From NCBI GenBank assembly GCA_025361325.1, contig JANYAL010000138.1, positions 1-26,887 of the forward strand: a DNA stretch of 26,887 nucleotides, in the 5' to 3' direction. The notes beneath the pieces are model-generated. The model saw only the letters and a list, made by a program, of their open reading frames with translations. It made no database searches and was not told the origin of the DNA. Shown in pieces: positions 1-8,916 of this stretch. Origin of the DNA: Bacteroidota bacterium. GTDB taxonomy: Bacteria > Bacteroidota > Bacteroidia > Chitinophagales > Chitinophagaceae. The number at the start of each line of letters is the position of its first letter. Within the stretch, counting starts at the first letter, position 1. Position numbers and translations under genes: made by a program.

Positions 1-1
1 C

Positions 2-82
2 AGGCACGTAACCAACGAAAAAGAAGAAGGTGCTGAAGCTCAGCCTGAAGGCGCAAAAACAGCAGAAAAAGAACACGCATAA
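2..82 (+). CDS. actB: C-terminal end of a gene, probably actB (ACIII iron-sulfur/molybdopterin-like subunit)
   Basis: Partial: only the last 26 codons and a TAA are in the window, the rest lies upstream. The visible tail is charged and low in complexity, rich in Glu, Ala and Lys, and ends EKEHA, so it carries no domain signature by itself. The assignment rests on position: in Bacteroidota the ACIII operon runs actA-actB-actC-actD-actE-actF, and this ORF ends 105 bp before actC on the same strand. ActB is the periplasmic iron-sulfur subunit of ACIII. The reading frame is clear because it is open from the window edge to the stop. Identity is inferred, not seen. Confidence 0.6.
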   Translation, partial: RHVTNEKEEGAEAQPEGAKTAEKEHA

Positions 83-187
83 AGATTCACTAAATATCCC
101 AAGAGGGATTTTAGGAGGGCTTGAGAATAAATAAAACGTAATATCCCCGGTACTCCTTTTTTGGGATTGGGGCAAATTAAAGATACT

Positions 188-1639
188 ATGTCATTATTAA
201 AGTACGAATCACAAATCAGGGAACCTCTTGTTGATGGTAACAAAAATTACCACCAGGTTACAGAAGACATTATACGTCCCATTGAGATGAAGCCAACCCG
301 CTTATGGTACATTGGATTTTATATCAGTGTAGCTTTATTATTGTTCGGGGTGTATAGTATTTACAGGGAGGTAACTTATGGTATCGGTCAGTGGAACCTC
401 AACAAAACTATTGGATGGGGTTGGGATATTACCAACTTCGTGTGGTGGGTAGGTATCGGTCATGCGGGAACGTTGATTTCAGCAATCTTACTGTTGTTTC
501 GCCAGGGTTGGAGGACAGGTGTTAACCGTGCCGCTGAGGCAATGACAATTTTTGCGGTGATGTGCGCCGGCCAGTTTCCGATATGGCATATGGGTCGTGT
601 GTGGATGGCGTTCTTTGTATTCCCCTATCCCAACAGCCGAGGTCCTTTGTGGGTGAATTTCAATTCACCTTTGTTGTGGGACGTTTTTGCGATATCGACT
701 TATTTCACTGTATCCTTATTGTTCTGGTATTCAGGACTCTTGCCCGACCTGGCAACGGTACGTGACCGTGCCAAGACGAAATTCAGGAAGATGTTCTATG
801 GCGTTGCCTCCTTTGGCTGGAGCGGAAGCACCAAGCATTGGCAGCGACATGAATCACTGGCCCTGGTTCTGGCGGGTTTGAGCACACCGCTGGTATTGTC
901 GGTTCATACGATAGTATCCTTTGACTTTGCTACTTCCGTCATACCTGGATGGCATACAACTATATTCCCCCCTTATTTCGTTGCCGGTGCCATCTTCTCC
1001 GGTTTTGCCATGGTTCAGACCCTGATGATCGTCACCCGCAAAGTATTAGGTCTGGAAGATTATATAACAGTCGGGCACATAGAGGCCATGAACAAGATCA
1101 TTGTACTTACAGGTAGCATAGTGGGCTGTGCCTATTTGACCGAATTATTCATTGCCTGGTATGGTCAGAATCCCTACGAATGGTTTGCATTCAGCCAGAA
1201 CCGTGCCAACCTGTTCAGTCCTTATGGTTGGAGCTACTGGCTGATGATGTTCTGTAACGTGGTATCACCGCAGTTGTTCTGGAGTCGCAAACTCAGAAGG
1301 AACATCACCGTTACCTTCTTCATGAGCATCATAGTGAATATCGGTATGTGGTACGAGCGTTTCGTGATCATCGTTACTTCTGTATACCGAGATTATCTTC
1401 CCTCTTCCTGGAGTACATATTACAGTCCGAGCATTTGGGAGATAGGTTTTTACACGGGTACTTTCGGACTGTTTTTCACTTGCTTCTTCCTGTTCGGTAA
1501 ATATTTCCCGGTCATAGCTGTGGCGGAGATCAAGGCAATATTAAAGACGAGCGGTGAGAATTACAAAGCGAAGATGACCGACTTGGACAAGGAAGATCCG
1601 GAGAAATTTTATATAGCGCAAGTGGAACATACACATTGA
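188..1639 (+). CDS. actC: ActC, NrfD-like integral membrane subunit of alternative complex III
   Basis: A 483-residue polytopic membrane protein of the NrfD/PsrC family, with about ten hydrophobic segments. ActC is one of the two large membrane subunits of ACIII, which oxidises menaquinol and passes electrons to cytochrome c or directly to the aa3 oxidase. The N-terminus is hydrophilic ([15 protein letters not shown]), followed by the first helix near residues 40-60. An in-frame TTG at 161 would add nine residues, but ATG 188 gives the N-terminus expected for the family and follows an AT-rich leader, so I prefer it. The next gene, actD, starts about 105 bp downstream after two palindromic repeats. 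The length suits the family and no lesion is visible. Confidence 0.93.
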   Translation: MSLLKYESQIREPLVDGNKNYHQVTEDIIRPIEMKPTRLWYIGFYISVALLLFGVYSIYREVTYGIGQWNLNKTIGWGWDITNFVWWVGIGHAGTLISAILLLFRQGWRTGVNRAAEAMTIFAVMCAGQFPIWHMGRVWMAFFVFPYPNSRGPLWVNFNSPLLWDVFAISTYFTVSLLFWYSGLLPDLATVRDRAKTKFRKMFYGVASFGWSGSTKHWQRHESLALVLAGLSTPLVLSVHTIVSFDFATSVIPGWHTTIFPPYFVAGAIFSGFAMVQTLMIVTRKVLGLEDYITVGHIEAMNKIIVLTGSIVGCAYLTELFIAWYGQNPYEWFAFSQNRANLFSPYGWSYWLMMFCNVVSPQLFWSRKLRRNITVTFFMSIIVNIGMWYERFVIIVTSVYRDYLPSSWSTYYSPSIWEIGFYTGTFGLFFTCFFLFGKYFPVIAVAEIKAILKTSGENYKAKMTDLDKEDPEKFYIAQVEHTH

Positions 1640-1640
1640 T

Positions 1641-1670
1641 CCCCCACTCCCTGAAGGGGGAATTGGGAGT
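1641..1670. repeat. Palindromic intergenic repeat, copy 1, core CCCTGAAGGG
   Basis: This starts one base after the actC stop. CCCCC (1641-1645) can pair with GGGGG (1656-1660), and ACTCCC (1646-1651) can pair with GGGAGT (1665-1670). The two stems interleave, so they would form a pseudoknot or alternative hairpins. The core CCCTGAAGGG recurs in copy 2 only 60 bp downstream. It could act as an mRNA-stability or processing element between actC and actD, or be a dispersed intergenic repeat. The pairing is seen directly; the role is inferred. Confidence 0.65.
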
Positions 1671-1704
1671 TTAATGATTTGAATAAGATTTAATTTATAA
1701 TGGA

Positions 1705-1730
1705 CCAAAAAACCCTGAAGGGTTTTGGGG
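1705..1730. repeat. Palindromic intergenic repeat, copy 2, core CCCTGAAGGG
   Basis: This is a near-perfect hairpin with outer CC/GG, A-run/T-run and CCC/GGG arms around TGAA. It shares the CCCTGAAGGG core with copy 1. It lies just upstream of the preferred actD start (ATG 1745). If the earlier ATG 1700 were used, the repeat would be translated into a Lys/Gly-rich N-terminal extension. Its presence is an argument that 1700-1744 is untranslated leader. Confidence 0.65.
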
Positions 1731-1744
1731 TAAAAGTTAAAAAT

Positions 1745-2335
1745 ATGGCTGGAGGAATTAAAAAATTTGTTGTAGGCTGTTTTGATGACGAAAAGGTATT
1801 GTTCCCTGCGGTGAAGAATGTTCGCAAAGCAGGGTACAAGATCCATGATGTGTATACACCTTTCCCGGTGCATGGGCTTGATCATGCCATGGGTCTCCGG
1901 GAGACCAGTATACATACCGCTGGTTTCATTTATGCCATAACCGGCACCACCACTGCCCTGACCTTCATGAGTTGGGTATTCACTAAGGATTGGCCGCTGA
2001 ATATTGGCGGTAAGCCCCATTTTGCCCTGCCGGCATGGATACCCATCACTTTTGAGCTGACTGTGCTGTTCTCTGCTGTGGGCATGGTGCTCACTTTTTG
2101 TTACCTATGTCAGATGGCTCCCTTTGTGAAGAAGCATCATTTTCATCCCAGGGCAACAGACGACTTGTTTGTGATGGCCATTGAATGCACCGACAAGACC
2201 AATGATGCAGAAGCACAGTCCTTCCTGCAGAATACCGGGGCAACCGAAGTACATGTACAGCATGCGGAAACCGGATGGTGGATAGGAAGATATGACCGGG
2301 AACAAAAATTATATAAAGAAGAAAAAGGATATTAA
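1745..2335 (+). CDS. actD: ActD, DUF3341-type membrane subunit of alternative complex III
   Basis: A 196-residue protein beginning MAGGIKKFVVGCFDDEKVL, the typical opening of the DUF3341/ActD family: a soluble alpha-beta domain (about residues 5-60) followed by two transmembrane helices (about 65-90 and 100-125). A short C-terminal cytoplasmic domain follows, with a second ferredoxin-like stretch (LQNTGATEVHV). ActD anchors the periplasmic part of ACIII and has no redox cofactor. An upstream in-frame ATG at 1700 exists, but the 15 extra residues are translated from a palindromic repeat, so ATG 1745 is chosen. The gene sits between actC and actE in the standard operon order. Confidence 0.92.
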   Translation: MAGGIKKFVVGCFDDEKVLFPAVKNVRKAGYKIHDVYTPFPVHGLDHAMGLRETSIHTAGFIYAITGTTTALTFMSWVFTKDWPLNIGGKPHFALPAWIPITFELTVLFSAVGMVLTFCYLCQMAPFVKKHHFHPRATDDLFVMAIECTDKTNDAEAQSFLQNTGATEVHVQHAETGWWIGRYDREQKLYKEEKGY

Positions 2336-2392
2336 GCCCTGCCAGCTGGGAGCAGGGAATTGAATCTCCTTATTTAAAACGAAGCATCAAGA

Positions 2393-3040
2393 ATGAAAAA
2401 GATCATAATGATATCTGCGCTGATTCTGGCAACGGCTGTTGTTTTCATCAGCTGCGACAGTAAGCGACAGCCCGGCAAGATTTATATGCCGGATATGGCA
2501 TACAGCCGGGCCTATGAGACCTATGCAGAAAGAGATTCCTCCCTTTTTACGATGGACCCGGCCAAACGTGGGAATAAGATATTTTACAATAACCTGTCAC
2601 CGACAGGAACAATAAAGAGAGGAGAGCTTTTTCCCTATACAGTTCCCAATGACAGCAACGGGCTGGTTAACCTGAGCAATGAGGTAAAGAACCCGCTGGC
2701 ACCGCTGGGCGATGATGATATGGCAGAGGCAGGCAGGCTCTTCAATATCAACTGTGCGGTATGCCATGGCGCCAAGGCTGAGAATAATGGTCCGCTGGCT
2801 CCCAAAATCGGAGGGGTGAAAAGCATTGTTGCCGCCTCACCGGGATATAGCGATGGGCGTTTGTTTTATGTGATGACCTATGGGCAGAACAATATGGGCA
2901 GCTATGCTTCACAGCTTGACAAGAGACAGCGTTGGATGATCGTTCAATACATACGCACCCTGCAGCCTAAGACTGCACCTGCGGACAATTCAGCTGCTGC
3001 ACCCAAAACCGACAGTACGACAGCCAAAAAGACCAAATAA
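2393..3040 (+). CDS. actE: ActE, monoheme cytochrome c lipoprotein of alternative complex III
   Basis: A 215-residue precursor. Residues 1-20 form a signal peptide, with Cys21 in a lipoprotein-type context (FISC). One c-type heme site is visible (C121-A-V-C124-H125), with a likely distal ligand Met168 in NNMGSY. The C-terminal tail after residue 195 is Ala/Lys/Thr-rich. ActE is the periplasmic, membrane-anchored monoheme cytochrome that relays electrons from the ACIII core towards the oxidase. The gene begins 57 bp after actD and is followed 26 bp later by actF. Length and single heme agree with the family. Confidence 0.94.
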   Translation: MKKIIMISALILATAVVFISCDSKRQPGKIYMPDMAYSRAYETYAERDSSLFTMDPAKRGNKIFYNNLSPTGTIKRGELFPYTVPNDSNGLVNLSNEVKNPLAPLGDDDMAEAGRLFNINCAVCHGAKAENNGPLAPKIGGVKSIVAASPGYSDGRLFYVMTYGQNNMGSYASQLDKRQRWMIVQYIRTLQPKTAPADNSAAAPKTDSTTAKKTK

Positions 3041-3066
3041 AAGCATTCACAAAAAATAACGTTTAG

Positions 3067-4320
3067 ATGAACCACCAATTTGAATTACCGGGCAGTTATA
3101 AAAAGTGGACGTATGGCCTGATCGGTGCCGGAGTAATAGCATTGCTGTATGGATTTATTGCACTTCATCCTTTTACGTCCTCTGCGCATGGGGAGCATCC
3201 GGCCAGTACTCGTTTCTGGGCTGTGCTGGTGCAGAACAGCGTGTACTGGTTATTGGTGGTGAATGCAAGTATGTTTTTTATTTGTGTTACGACTATGGCC
3301 ATGGGTGCCTGGCAGGTTGCTTTCCATCGCGTGTCCGAGGCTATTTCCAGTGTGGTCCCGATCTTGGGTATCATCACATTCATAATCCTAATGACCATTG
3401 TATGGGGAGGCCGTACTGATATCTATGAGTGGCTTGACAAGGATACTGTAGCCAGGGATCATATACTGAATGGTAAAAAAGGGTTTTTGAACCCTGTCTT
3501 CTTTACAGTATGGTCCTTTATCACCATCTTCTTGTGGTGGCTGTTGGGAAGGAAGATGCGGTCCATGAGCCTGGCGAGCGATAAGACAGGCCCCATGAAT
3601 TATGAGACCGGCAAGAAATGGATCTTTAAGAACACCGTATATGCATCATTATTCTGTGTTGTATTCACATTGACCGTGGCCTCCACTATTCCCTGGATCT
3701 GGCTGATGAGTATCGATGCTCACTGGTACAGCACCATGTACAGTTGGTATACTTTTGCCAGCACCTTTGTGTCGGGGATATCACTGATAGCACTGTTTGT
3801 TATTTACATGAAGAACCGTGGCCAGTTGGAATACGTAACAGAAGAACACCTTCATGACCTGGGTAAGTTCATGTTCGCCTTCTCAATATTCTGGACCTAT
3901 CTATGGTTTTCTCAATACATGCTTATTTGGTACAGTAATCAGCCAGAAGAAACAAAATATTTCATACAACGGATTGGAACGGCAGAGAATTCGGGTCCAT
4001 ATAAAGGTATATTCTTCCTTAACCTGATTGTGAATTTCCTTTGCCCCCTGTTGATCCTAATGAAGCGCGGAACCAAGCGCAACTGGACTATGGTTACGTT
4101 CATGGCGGTGTTAATTATTTTTGGACACTGGATCGACTTCTACCAGATGGTGATGCCTGGCACCCTGCACGAAAAGGCAGAGTTGATGCCTTTCGAATTT
4201 GGTGTAGCTTGCTTTTTCATCGGGCTGATCCTGTGGGGTGTGGGAAAGTATGCCACCAGCCATTCCCTGCTGGCAAAGAATCATCCATTCCTGAAAGAAA
4301 GTATGATACACCATACTTAA
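3067..4320 (+). CDS. actF: ActF, second polytopic membrane subunit of alternative complex III
   Basis: A 417-residue protein with about ten hydrophobic helices. It begins with a short polar N-terminus (MNHQFELPGSYKKWTYG) typical of ActF, the NrfD-related quinol:cytochrome c oxidoreductase subunit that pairs with ActC in the membrane. A Trp- and Tyr-rich stretch (ISIFWTYLWFSQYMLIWY-like, about residues 275-295) and the GHWIDFYQMVMPG stretch (about 355-370) are the recognisable conserved parts. No redox motif is expected or seen. It is the last act gene; an 89-bp spacer without an obvious terminator separates it from coxB, so transcription probably continues into the oxidase genes. Confidence 0.93.
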   Translation: MNHQFELPGSYKKWTYGLIGAGVIALLYGFIALHPFTSSAHGEHPASTRFWAVLVQNSVYWLLVVNASMFFICVTTMAMGAWQVAFHRVSEAISSVVPILGIITFIILMTIVWGGRTDIYEWLDKDTVARDHILNGKKGFLNPVFFTVWSFITIFLWWLLGRKMRSMSLASDKTGPMNYETGKKWIFKNTVYASLFCVVFTLTVASTIPWIWLMSIDAHWYSTMYSWYTFASTFVSGISLIALFVIYMKNRGQLEYVTEEHLHDLGKFMFAFSIFWTYLWFSQYMLIWYSNQPEETKYFIQRIGTAENSGPYKGIFFLNLIVNFLCPLLILMKRGTKRNWTMVTFMAVLIIFGHWIDFYQMVMPGTLHEKAELMPFEFGVACFFIGLILWGVGKYATSHSLLAKNHPFLKESMIHHT

Positions 4321-4409
4321 TCTGACGAATAGATGTTTTATTATATGATGGATAGATCCGATATTTAAAATGTAATTAAGATAATATTTACTGAAAATAA
4401 CTTTTAATC

Positions 4410-5462
4410 ATGAAGGAGTTTTTAATGATAGCGCTTGGGGTGTTGATTTTCGTGGTCATTTTCCAGATCGCCAAGGCGAGTGAGTATGTCAGTGTACTAA
4501 AGGGCGAAGAAAAGACGCGTAAACAGAATAACAGGATCAATGCTTTCTTCCTGCTGGGCTTTCTGGTATTTGGTTTGATCGGGGCCTGGTATTGTAATGA
4601 ATTATACTATGGTAAGACGCTGTTCCCCCAGGGATCTGCATCTATAGAAGGAGAAAAGATTGATTCCATGATGTGGATTACCATTTCTGTAACAGGGTTG
4701 GTGTTTGTAATCACGCAGATCTTATTATTCTGGTTTGCCTTTAAATACCAAGCCAGCGATAATCGCAAGGCTTTTTATTTTGCCCACAGCACCAAACTGG
4801 AACTGATTTGGACAACCATACCAGCAATCGTGCTTGCTGTACTGGTTGTGTTTGGCCTAAAGGCCTGGTTTAAGCTTACAGGCGATGCCCCCAAGGATTC
4901 CATCGTAGTTGAAGTGACTGGTCACCAGTTTGCATGGGAATTCCGTTATCCCGGACCGGATAATGTATTGGGTAAAAAGGATTACCGGCTTACCCGGGGC
5001 AGGAATCCCCTGGGCGTAAACTTTGATGACCCCGCCAGTCATGATGATATCCATGTAAGTGGTACCATGCACATACCCGTAGGCGTTCCTGTTAAAATGG
5101 TAATCAATGCACAGGATGTGATCCATGATGTGGGTCTGTCACAGTTCAGACTAAAAATGGATGCAGTACCGGGTATACCTACCACCCAGTGGTTCACACC
5201 GAAGATAACCACGGCCGATATGAAGATCAAGACAGGTAATCCCAATTTCACCTATGAGATTAGTTGCGACCAGATGTGCGGCCCTGGCCATTTTTCCATG
5301 CGCGGAGTGATTGTCGTAGAGACCATGGCGGAATATAAGAAATGGTTGTCTGAGCAGAAACCGGAATACTATACTGTTTTCCCGGACAAAGCTCCACCAA
5401 TGACCGATACGGCGACCACAGTTGCCAAGCCGGTAATTGCAGCATTGACAGGAAATAAATAA
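4410..5462 (+). CDS. coxB: Cytochrome c oxidase subunit II (CuA), with extra N-terminal helices
   Basis: A 350-residue subunit II of an aa3-type oxidase. The binuclear CuA site is complete: His239 (DVIHDV), Cys286 and Cys290, His294 and Met297, in the pattern C-x3-C-x3-H-x2-M. The electron-entry Trp is W176 in GHQFAWEF. Four hydrophobic helices are visible (about 3-21, 44-61, 88-112, 133-153), whereas classical subunit II has two; helices 3 and 4 are the canonical hairpin. There is no fused cytochrome c domain, in keeping with electron delivery by ACIII. An insertion of about 30 residues (PGPDNVLGKK to about HDDIH) separates two cupredoxin strands. It lies 25 bp before coxA. Confidence 0.95.
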   Translation: MKEFLMIALGVLIFVVIFQIAKASEYVSVLKGEEKTRKQNNRINAFFLLGFLVFGLIGAWYCNELYYGKTLFPQGSASIEGEKIDSMMWITISVTGLVFVITQILLFWFAFKYQASDNRKAFYFAHSTKLELIWTTIPAIVLAVLVVFGLKAWFKLTGDAPKDSIVVEVTGHQFAWEFRYPGPDNVLGKKDYRLTRGRNPLGVNFDDPASHDDIHVSGTMHIPVGVPVKMVINAQDVIHDVGLSQFRLKMDAVPGIPTTQWFTPKITTADMKIKTGNPNFTYEISCDQMCGPGHFSMRGVIVVETMAEYKKWLSEQKPEYYTVFPDKAPPMTDTATTVAKPVIAALTGNK

Positions 5463-5487
5463 TTAAAGGTTCAGAAAAAATAATCAT

Positions 5488-7290
5488 ATGAGTAGCGTAG
5501 CCACATTGCAGGGTGCAGATGTTCAAGAAAGTCATGATACACATCAGCATCATCATCATCACGAAACGTTCATCACGAAGTACGTCTTCAGCCAGGATCA
5601 TAAAATGATCGCCAAGCAGTTCCTGGTAACTGGGATGATATGGGCAATCATTGGAGGCTTATTCTCTGTCATATTCCGTTTGCAGTTGGGTTATCCCGAG
5701 ACCACGTTCCCCTGGCTGGAAGATTTCCTTGGACACTGGGCAAAAGGAGGAAAGTTACAGCCCGAATTCTATTATGCCCTGGTAACAATGCACGGAACTA
5801 TACTCGTGTTCTTTGTTCTCACTGCCGGCCTTAGCGGAACCTTTGCCAACTTCCTGATCCCACTGCAGGTAGGCGCCAGAGATATGGCCTCACCATTTCT
5901 GAACATGCTGAGCTACTGGTTCTTCTTCCTTGCGTCCGTAATCATGTTCTCTTCTCTTTTTGTACAGACCGGACCTGCAAGCGGTGGTTGGACCATCTAT
6001 CCACCGCTGAGTGCACTGGGTGATGCTTCCTCCGGTTCCAAGATAGGAATGGACCTCTGGCTGATCAGTATGGCTATGTTCATTGTAAGTGCCCTTTTGG
6101 GTGGTCTTAACTACATTACCACCATACTTAATATGCGCACGAAGGGCATGAGCATGACCAGGTTGCCGTTGACTGTATGGGCACTTTTCTTCACGGCCGT
6201 GTTGGGCGTACTGTCCTTCCCGGTATTGTTATCAGGCGCTATCCTGTTGTTATTCGATCGAAACTTGGGTACCAGTTTCTATTTGAGTGATATTGCCATT
6301 GCCGGAAAGATATTACCCAATGAAGGAGGCAGCGCCATCCTGTTCCAGCATTTATTCTGGTTCCTCGGACACCCTGAAGTATATATAATTTTGTTGCCAG
6401 CGATGGGGATGAGTTCAGAGATTATAAGTGTTAACAGCCGGAAACCGATATTTGGCTATATGGCCATGGTGGGTTCCCTGTTTGCTATTGCCATTCTCGC
6501 CTTCCTCGTATGGGCACACCATATGTTCGTTACAGGACTGAATCCCTTCTTGGGGTCCTTTTTTGTACTGCTCACCTTACTGATTGCGGTGCCTTCGGCC
6601 ATTAAAGTATTTAACTGGCTAACCACCTTGTGGCGGGGCAGTATCCGGTTCACGCCGGGCATGTTGTTTGCCATCGGTTTTGTAAGCTTATTCATCAGCG
6701 GTGGTCTTACCGGTATCTTTCTGGGTAACTCGGCTCTTGACCTCCACCTGCATGATACCTATTTTGTAGTGGCCCACTTCCACATTGTAATGGGCGTGGC
6801 CTCTTTCTTCGGCATGTTCGCCGGAGTATACCACTGGTTTCCAAAAATGTTCGGCCGTTATTTGAACAATACCCTTGCCTATATTCACTTCTGGGTGACC
6901 ATCATCGGGGCCTACCTGATCTTCTGGCCCATGCACTATGAAGGGCTTGCAGGTATGCCTCGCCGGTATTATGATTTCTCTAACTGGGAATCCTTCAAAA
7001 TGTTCGGCAGCCTGAATGAGTTTATCAGTTTTGTAGCCATGATTGTGTTTGCAGTTCAGCTGCTGTTCGTGTTCAACTTCTTCTACAGTATGTACAAAGG
7101 CCGGAAGGTCACTTCAACAAATCCATGGGGGTCGAACACGCTGGAGTGGACAACACCCATTCAACCCGGACACGGTAACTGGCCAGGCGAGATCCCGGAA
7201 GTACACCGCGGGGCATATGATTATGCGAAGGATGGCCATGAATTCATACCGCAGAATGTACCGGTAGGTGCGGATGAAACGCATCATTGA
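5488..7290 (+). CDS. coxA: Cytochrome c oxidase subunit I (aa3, A1-type)
   Basis: A 600-residue heme-copper oxidase catalytic subunit with about twelve helices. Visible ligands: His102 (low-spin heme, TMHGT), His295-Pro-Glu297-Val-Tyr299 (CuB His, D-channel Glu and cross-linked Tyr), His344-His345 (CuB), His422-Asp423 (Mg site), His430 (heme a3) and His432 (heme a) in VVAHFH. D-channel Asp132 and K-channel Lys373 are present, so it is an A1-type proton pump. The N-terminal 26 residues are His-rich, with five consecutive histidines at 21-25, and the protein ends ETHH; these may bind metal. ATG 5488 follows an AT-rich leader. The gene sits between coxB and ctaB. Confidence 0.97.
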   Translation: MSSVATLQGADVQESHDTHQHHHHHETFITKYVFSQDHKMIAKQFLVTGMIWAIIGGLFSVIFRLQLGYPETTFPWLEDFLGHWAKGGKLQPEFYYALVTMHGTILVFFVLTAGLSGTFANFLIPLQVGARDMASPFLNMLSYWFFFLASVIMFSSLFVQTGPASGGWTIYPPLSALGDASSGSKIGMDLWLISMAMFIVSALLGGLNYITTILNMRTKGMSMTRLPLTVWALFFTAVLGVLSFPVLLSGAILLLFDRNLGTSFYLSDIAIAGKILPNEGGSAILFQHLFWFLGHPEVYIILLPAMGMSSEIISVNSRKPIFGYMAMVGSLFAIAILAFLVWAHHMFVTGLNPFLGSFFVLLTLLIAVPSAIKVFNWLTTLWRGSIRFTPGMLFAIGFVSLFISGGLTGIFLGNSALDLHLHDTYFVVAHFHIVMGVASFFGMFAGVYHWFPKMFGRYLNNTLAYIHFWVTIIGAYLIFWPMHYEGLAGMPRRYYDFSNWESFKMFGSLNEFISFVAMIVFAVQLLFVFNFFYSMYKGRKVTSTNPWGSNTLEWTTPIQPGHGNWPGEIPEVHRGAYDYAKDGHEFIPQNVPVGADETHH

Positions 7291-7344
7291 CATGGAAAGT
7301 TTCAGGTGAATTTGAATTTGCAGCGATAAAAAATATATAGATTT

Positions 7345-8262
7345 TTGAAAACCACTAAGGAGGATACCCCGATAACCAGTTCAAGTTCGTTCGTCCTGGT
7401 GAGTAAAGTGAAGGATTATTTTCAACTGATTAAATTCACTTTAAGTTTCATGGTGGTATTCAGTACGGTAGTAAGCTACCTATTGGCGCCCGGTATCCGC
7501 TTTGACCTGGTTCAAGTTCTTTTACTTTTTGCAGGTGGCATGCTCATTACGGGATCAGCCAACGCCATCAACCAGATCCTGGAAAAGCGATCGGATTCAT
7601 TGATGAAACGCACTTCAGGCCGACCGGTGGCCAGCGGGCGGATGGGTATACAGGAAGCATCGGTCTTTGCAGGTATTACCGGCGCACTTGGGGTCTTCAT
7701 CATGTGGCGGTATTTTAACTTTCAGAGTGCCATGGTAGGACTGTTCAGTTTATTCCTGTACGGTTTTATCTATACACCACTGAAGACCATCAATTCCATC
7801 TCCGTGCTGGTAGGTGCCATACCGGGTGCGCTTCCCTGCCTGATTGGTTGGGTGGCCGCTACTGATGATTTCAGCACGGGGGGTTGGATACTGTTCGCCA
7901 TCCAGTTCCTATGGCAGTTCCCGCATTTCTGGGCAATTGCCTGGGTGGCGCATAAAGATTATACCGCAGCAGGGTTTAAATTGTTGCCTGGAGACAAAGG
8001 GCCTACGAAATTCACAGCACTGCAAACCATTATGTACAGTGCGTTGATGTTTCCGGTTGGTGTGCTGCCTTATTATTTCAATATGAGTGGTACCGTCAGT
8101 ATGTGGGTCGTGCTGGTGTGTAACCTGTGGATGTTACTGGTGAGCATACGACTATATATAAAGATGGATGTGCCCAGTGCAAGAAGAGTGATGTTCAGTT
8201 CTTATTTTTACCTAATGATCGTACTGCTGAGCCTATATGCCGATAAGATACACGTTGTATAA
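7345..8262 (+). CDS. ctaB: Protoheme IX farnesyltransferase (heme o synthase)
   Basis: A 305-residue UbiA-family polytopic enzyme that adds a farnesyl group to heme b, the first step to heme a for the neighbouring oxidase. Visible motifs are the first acidic region (NQILEKRSDSLMKRTSGRP), YTPLKT and WQFPHFWAIAW with the following DYTAAGFKLLP. About eight or nine helices are present. No in-frame ATG exists before the first helix, so the start is taken as TTG 7345; a GTG at 7399 is an alternative. An AAGGAGG sits at 7356-7362 inside the proposed coding start, which is unusual here. The gene ends directly at the next leader, consistent with one transcript. Confidence 0.92.
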   Translation: MKTTKEDTPITSSSSFVLVSKVKDYFQLIKFTLSFMVVFSTVVSYLLAPGIRFDLVQVLLLFAGGMLITGSANAINQILEKRSDSLMKRTSGRPVASGRMGIQEASVFAGITGALGVFIMWRYFNFQSAMVGLFSLFLYGFIYTPLKTINSISVLVGAIPGALPCLIGWVAATDDFSTGGWILFAIQFLWQFPHFWAIAWVAHKDYTAAGFKLLPGDKGPTKFTALQTIMYSALMFPVGVLPYYFNMSGTVSMWVVLVCNLWMLLVSIRLYIKMDVPSARRVMFSSYFYLMIVLLSLYADKIHVV

Positions 8263-8301
8263 GTGGTAAAACACAATAAAAATGGTTTTAAAAATTTCAG
8301 A

Positions 8302-8868
8302 ATGAGTACAGTGGCTATGGAACAAAGAAAAAGAATTCATCCACATAAGTTTACCCTGTGGGTGGGTATCGGTAGCATACTGATGATGTTCGCAGGATTG
8401 ACAAGTGCGTATATAGTCAAACGCAACCAGGCCAACTGGGTAACATTCGATTTGCCCCTTCTGTTCTGGTACAGCACGGTGGCGATTATCATCAGCAGTG
8501 CGACCATTTACCTGGCGCTTAAAGCTTTCAGGCAGGGGGAAATGGCAAAGTACCGAAGGCTAATGGGGGCCACCATTTTGCTGGGAGTTCTTTTCATAAT
8601 ATTGCAGATACTGGGATTCCAGCAATTGTGGGCAAAGGGGGTGACCATGCAGTCCAATGTGTCATATTCTTTTTTGTACGTCATTGTGGGTCTTCACGGT
8701 ATTCACGTAATCGGCGGAATAATCGCCTTGGTGATGATCTTTGCCAGGGGCTTCAGCAAAAAGAAAAGAAGCTATGATCCCGTACCGGTGGAAATGATGA
8801 ACACCTACTGGCATTTTGTGGACCTGCTCTGGATATACCTGCTGGTCTTTTTACTAATGATCAGGTAG
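8302..8868 (+). CDS. Cytochrome c oxidase subunit III-type protein, short form
   Basis: A 188-residue heme-copper oxidase subunit III family protein with five hydrophobic helices. The conserved C-terminal signature NTYWHFVDLLWIYLLVFLL is present, together with HGIHVIGG. It is the first of two adjacent cox3-type genes. A GTG at 8263, just after the ctaB stop, would add 13 residues, and an ATG at 8317 would remove five; ATG 8302 follows AT-rich sequence and gives MSTVAMEQRKRIHPHKF, the form I expect for the family. Which paralogue fills the canonical subunit III role cannot be told from sequence alone. Confidence 0.9.
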   Translation: MSTVAMEQRKRIHPHKFTLWVGIGSILMMFAGLTSAYIVKRNQANWVTFDLPLLFWYSTVAIIISSATIYLALKAFRQGEMAKYRRLMGATILLGVLFIILQILGFQQLWAKGVTMQSNVSYSFLYVIVGLHGIHVIGGIIALVMIFARGFSKKKRSYDPVPVEMMNTYWHFVDLLWIYLLVFLLMIR

Positions 8869-8916
8869 CATACCGATTCTATATTATTGGTTTTTTTATT
8901 TTAGAATTTAAGATAT

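Noticed and set aside
161..187. TTG start extending ActC by nine residues
   Set aside because: ATG 188 gives the expected family N-terminus; the extension has no conserved features.
1541..2020. 159-residue - strand ORF
   Set aside because: Lies antisense to the actC end and actD; no family resemblance, shadow of + strand coding.
5260..5601. - strand ORF across coxB/coxA
   Set aside because: Antisense to two well-supported oxidase genes with intact catalytic residues.
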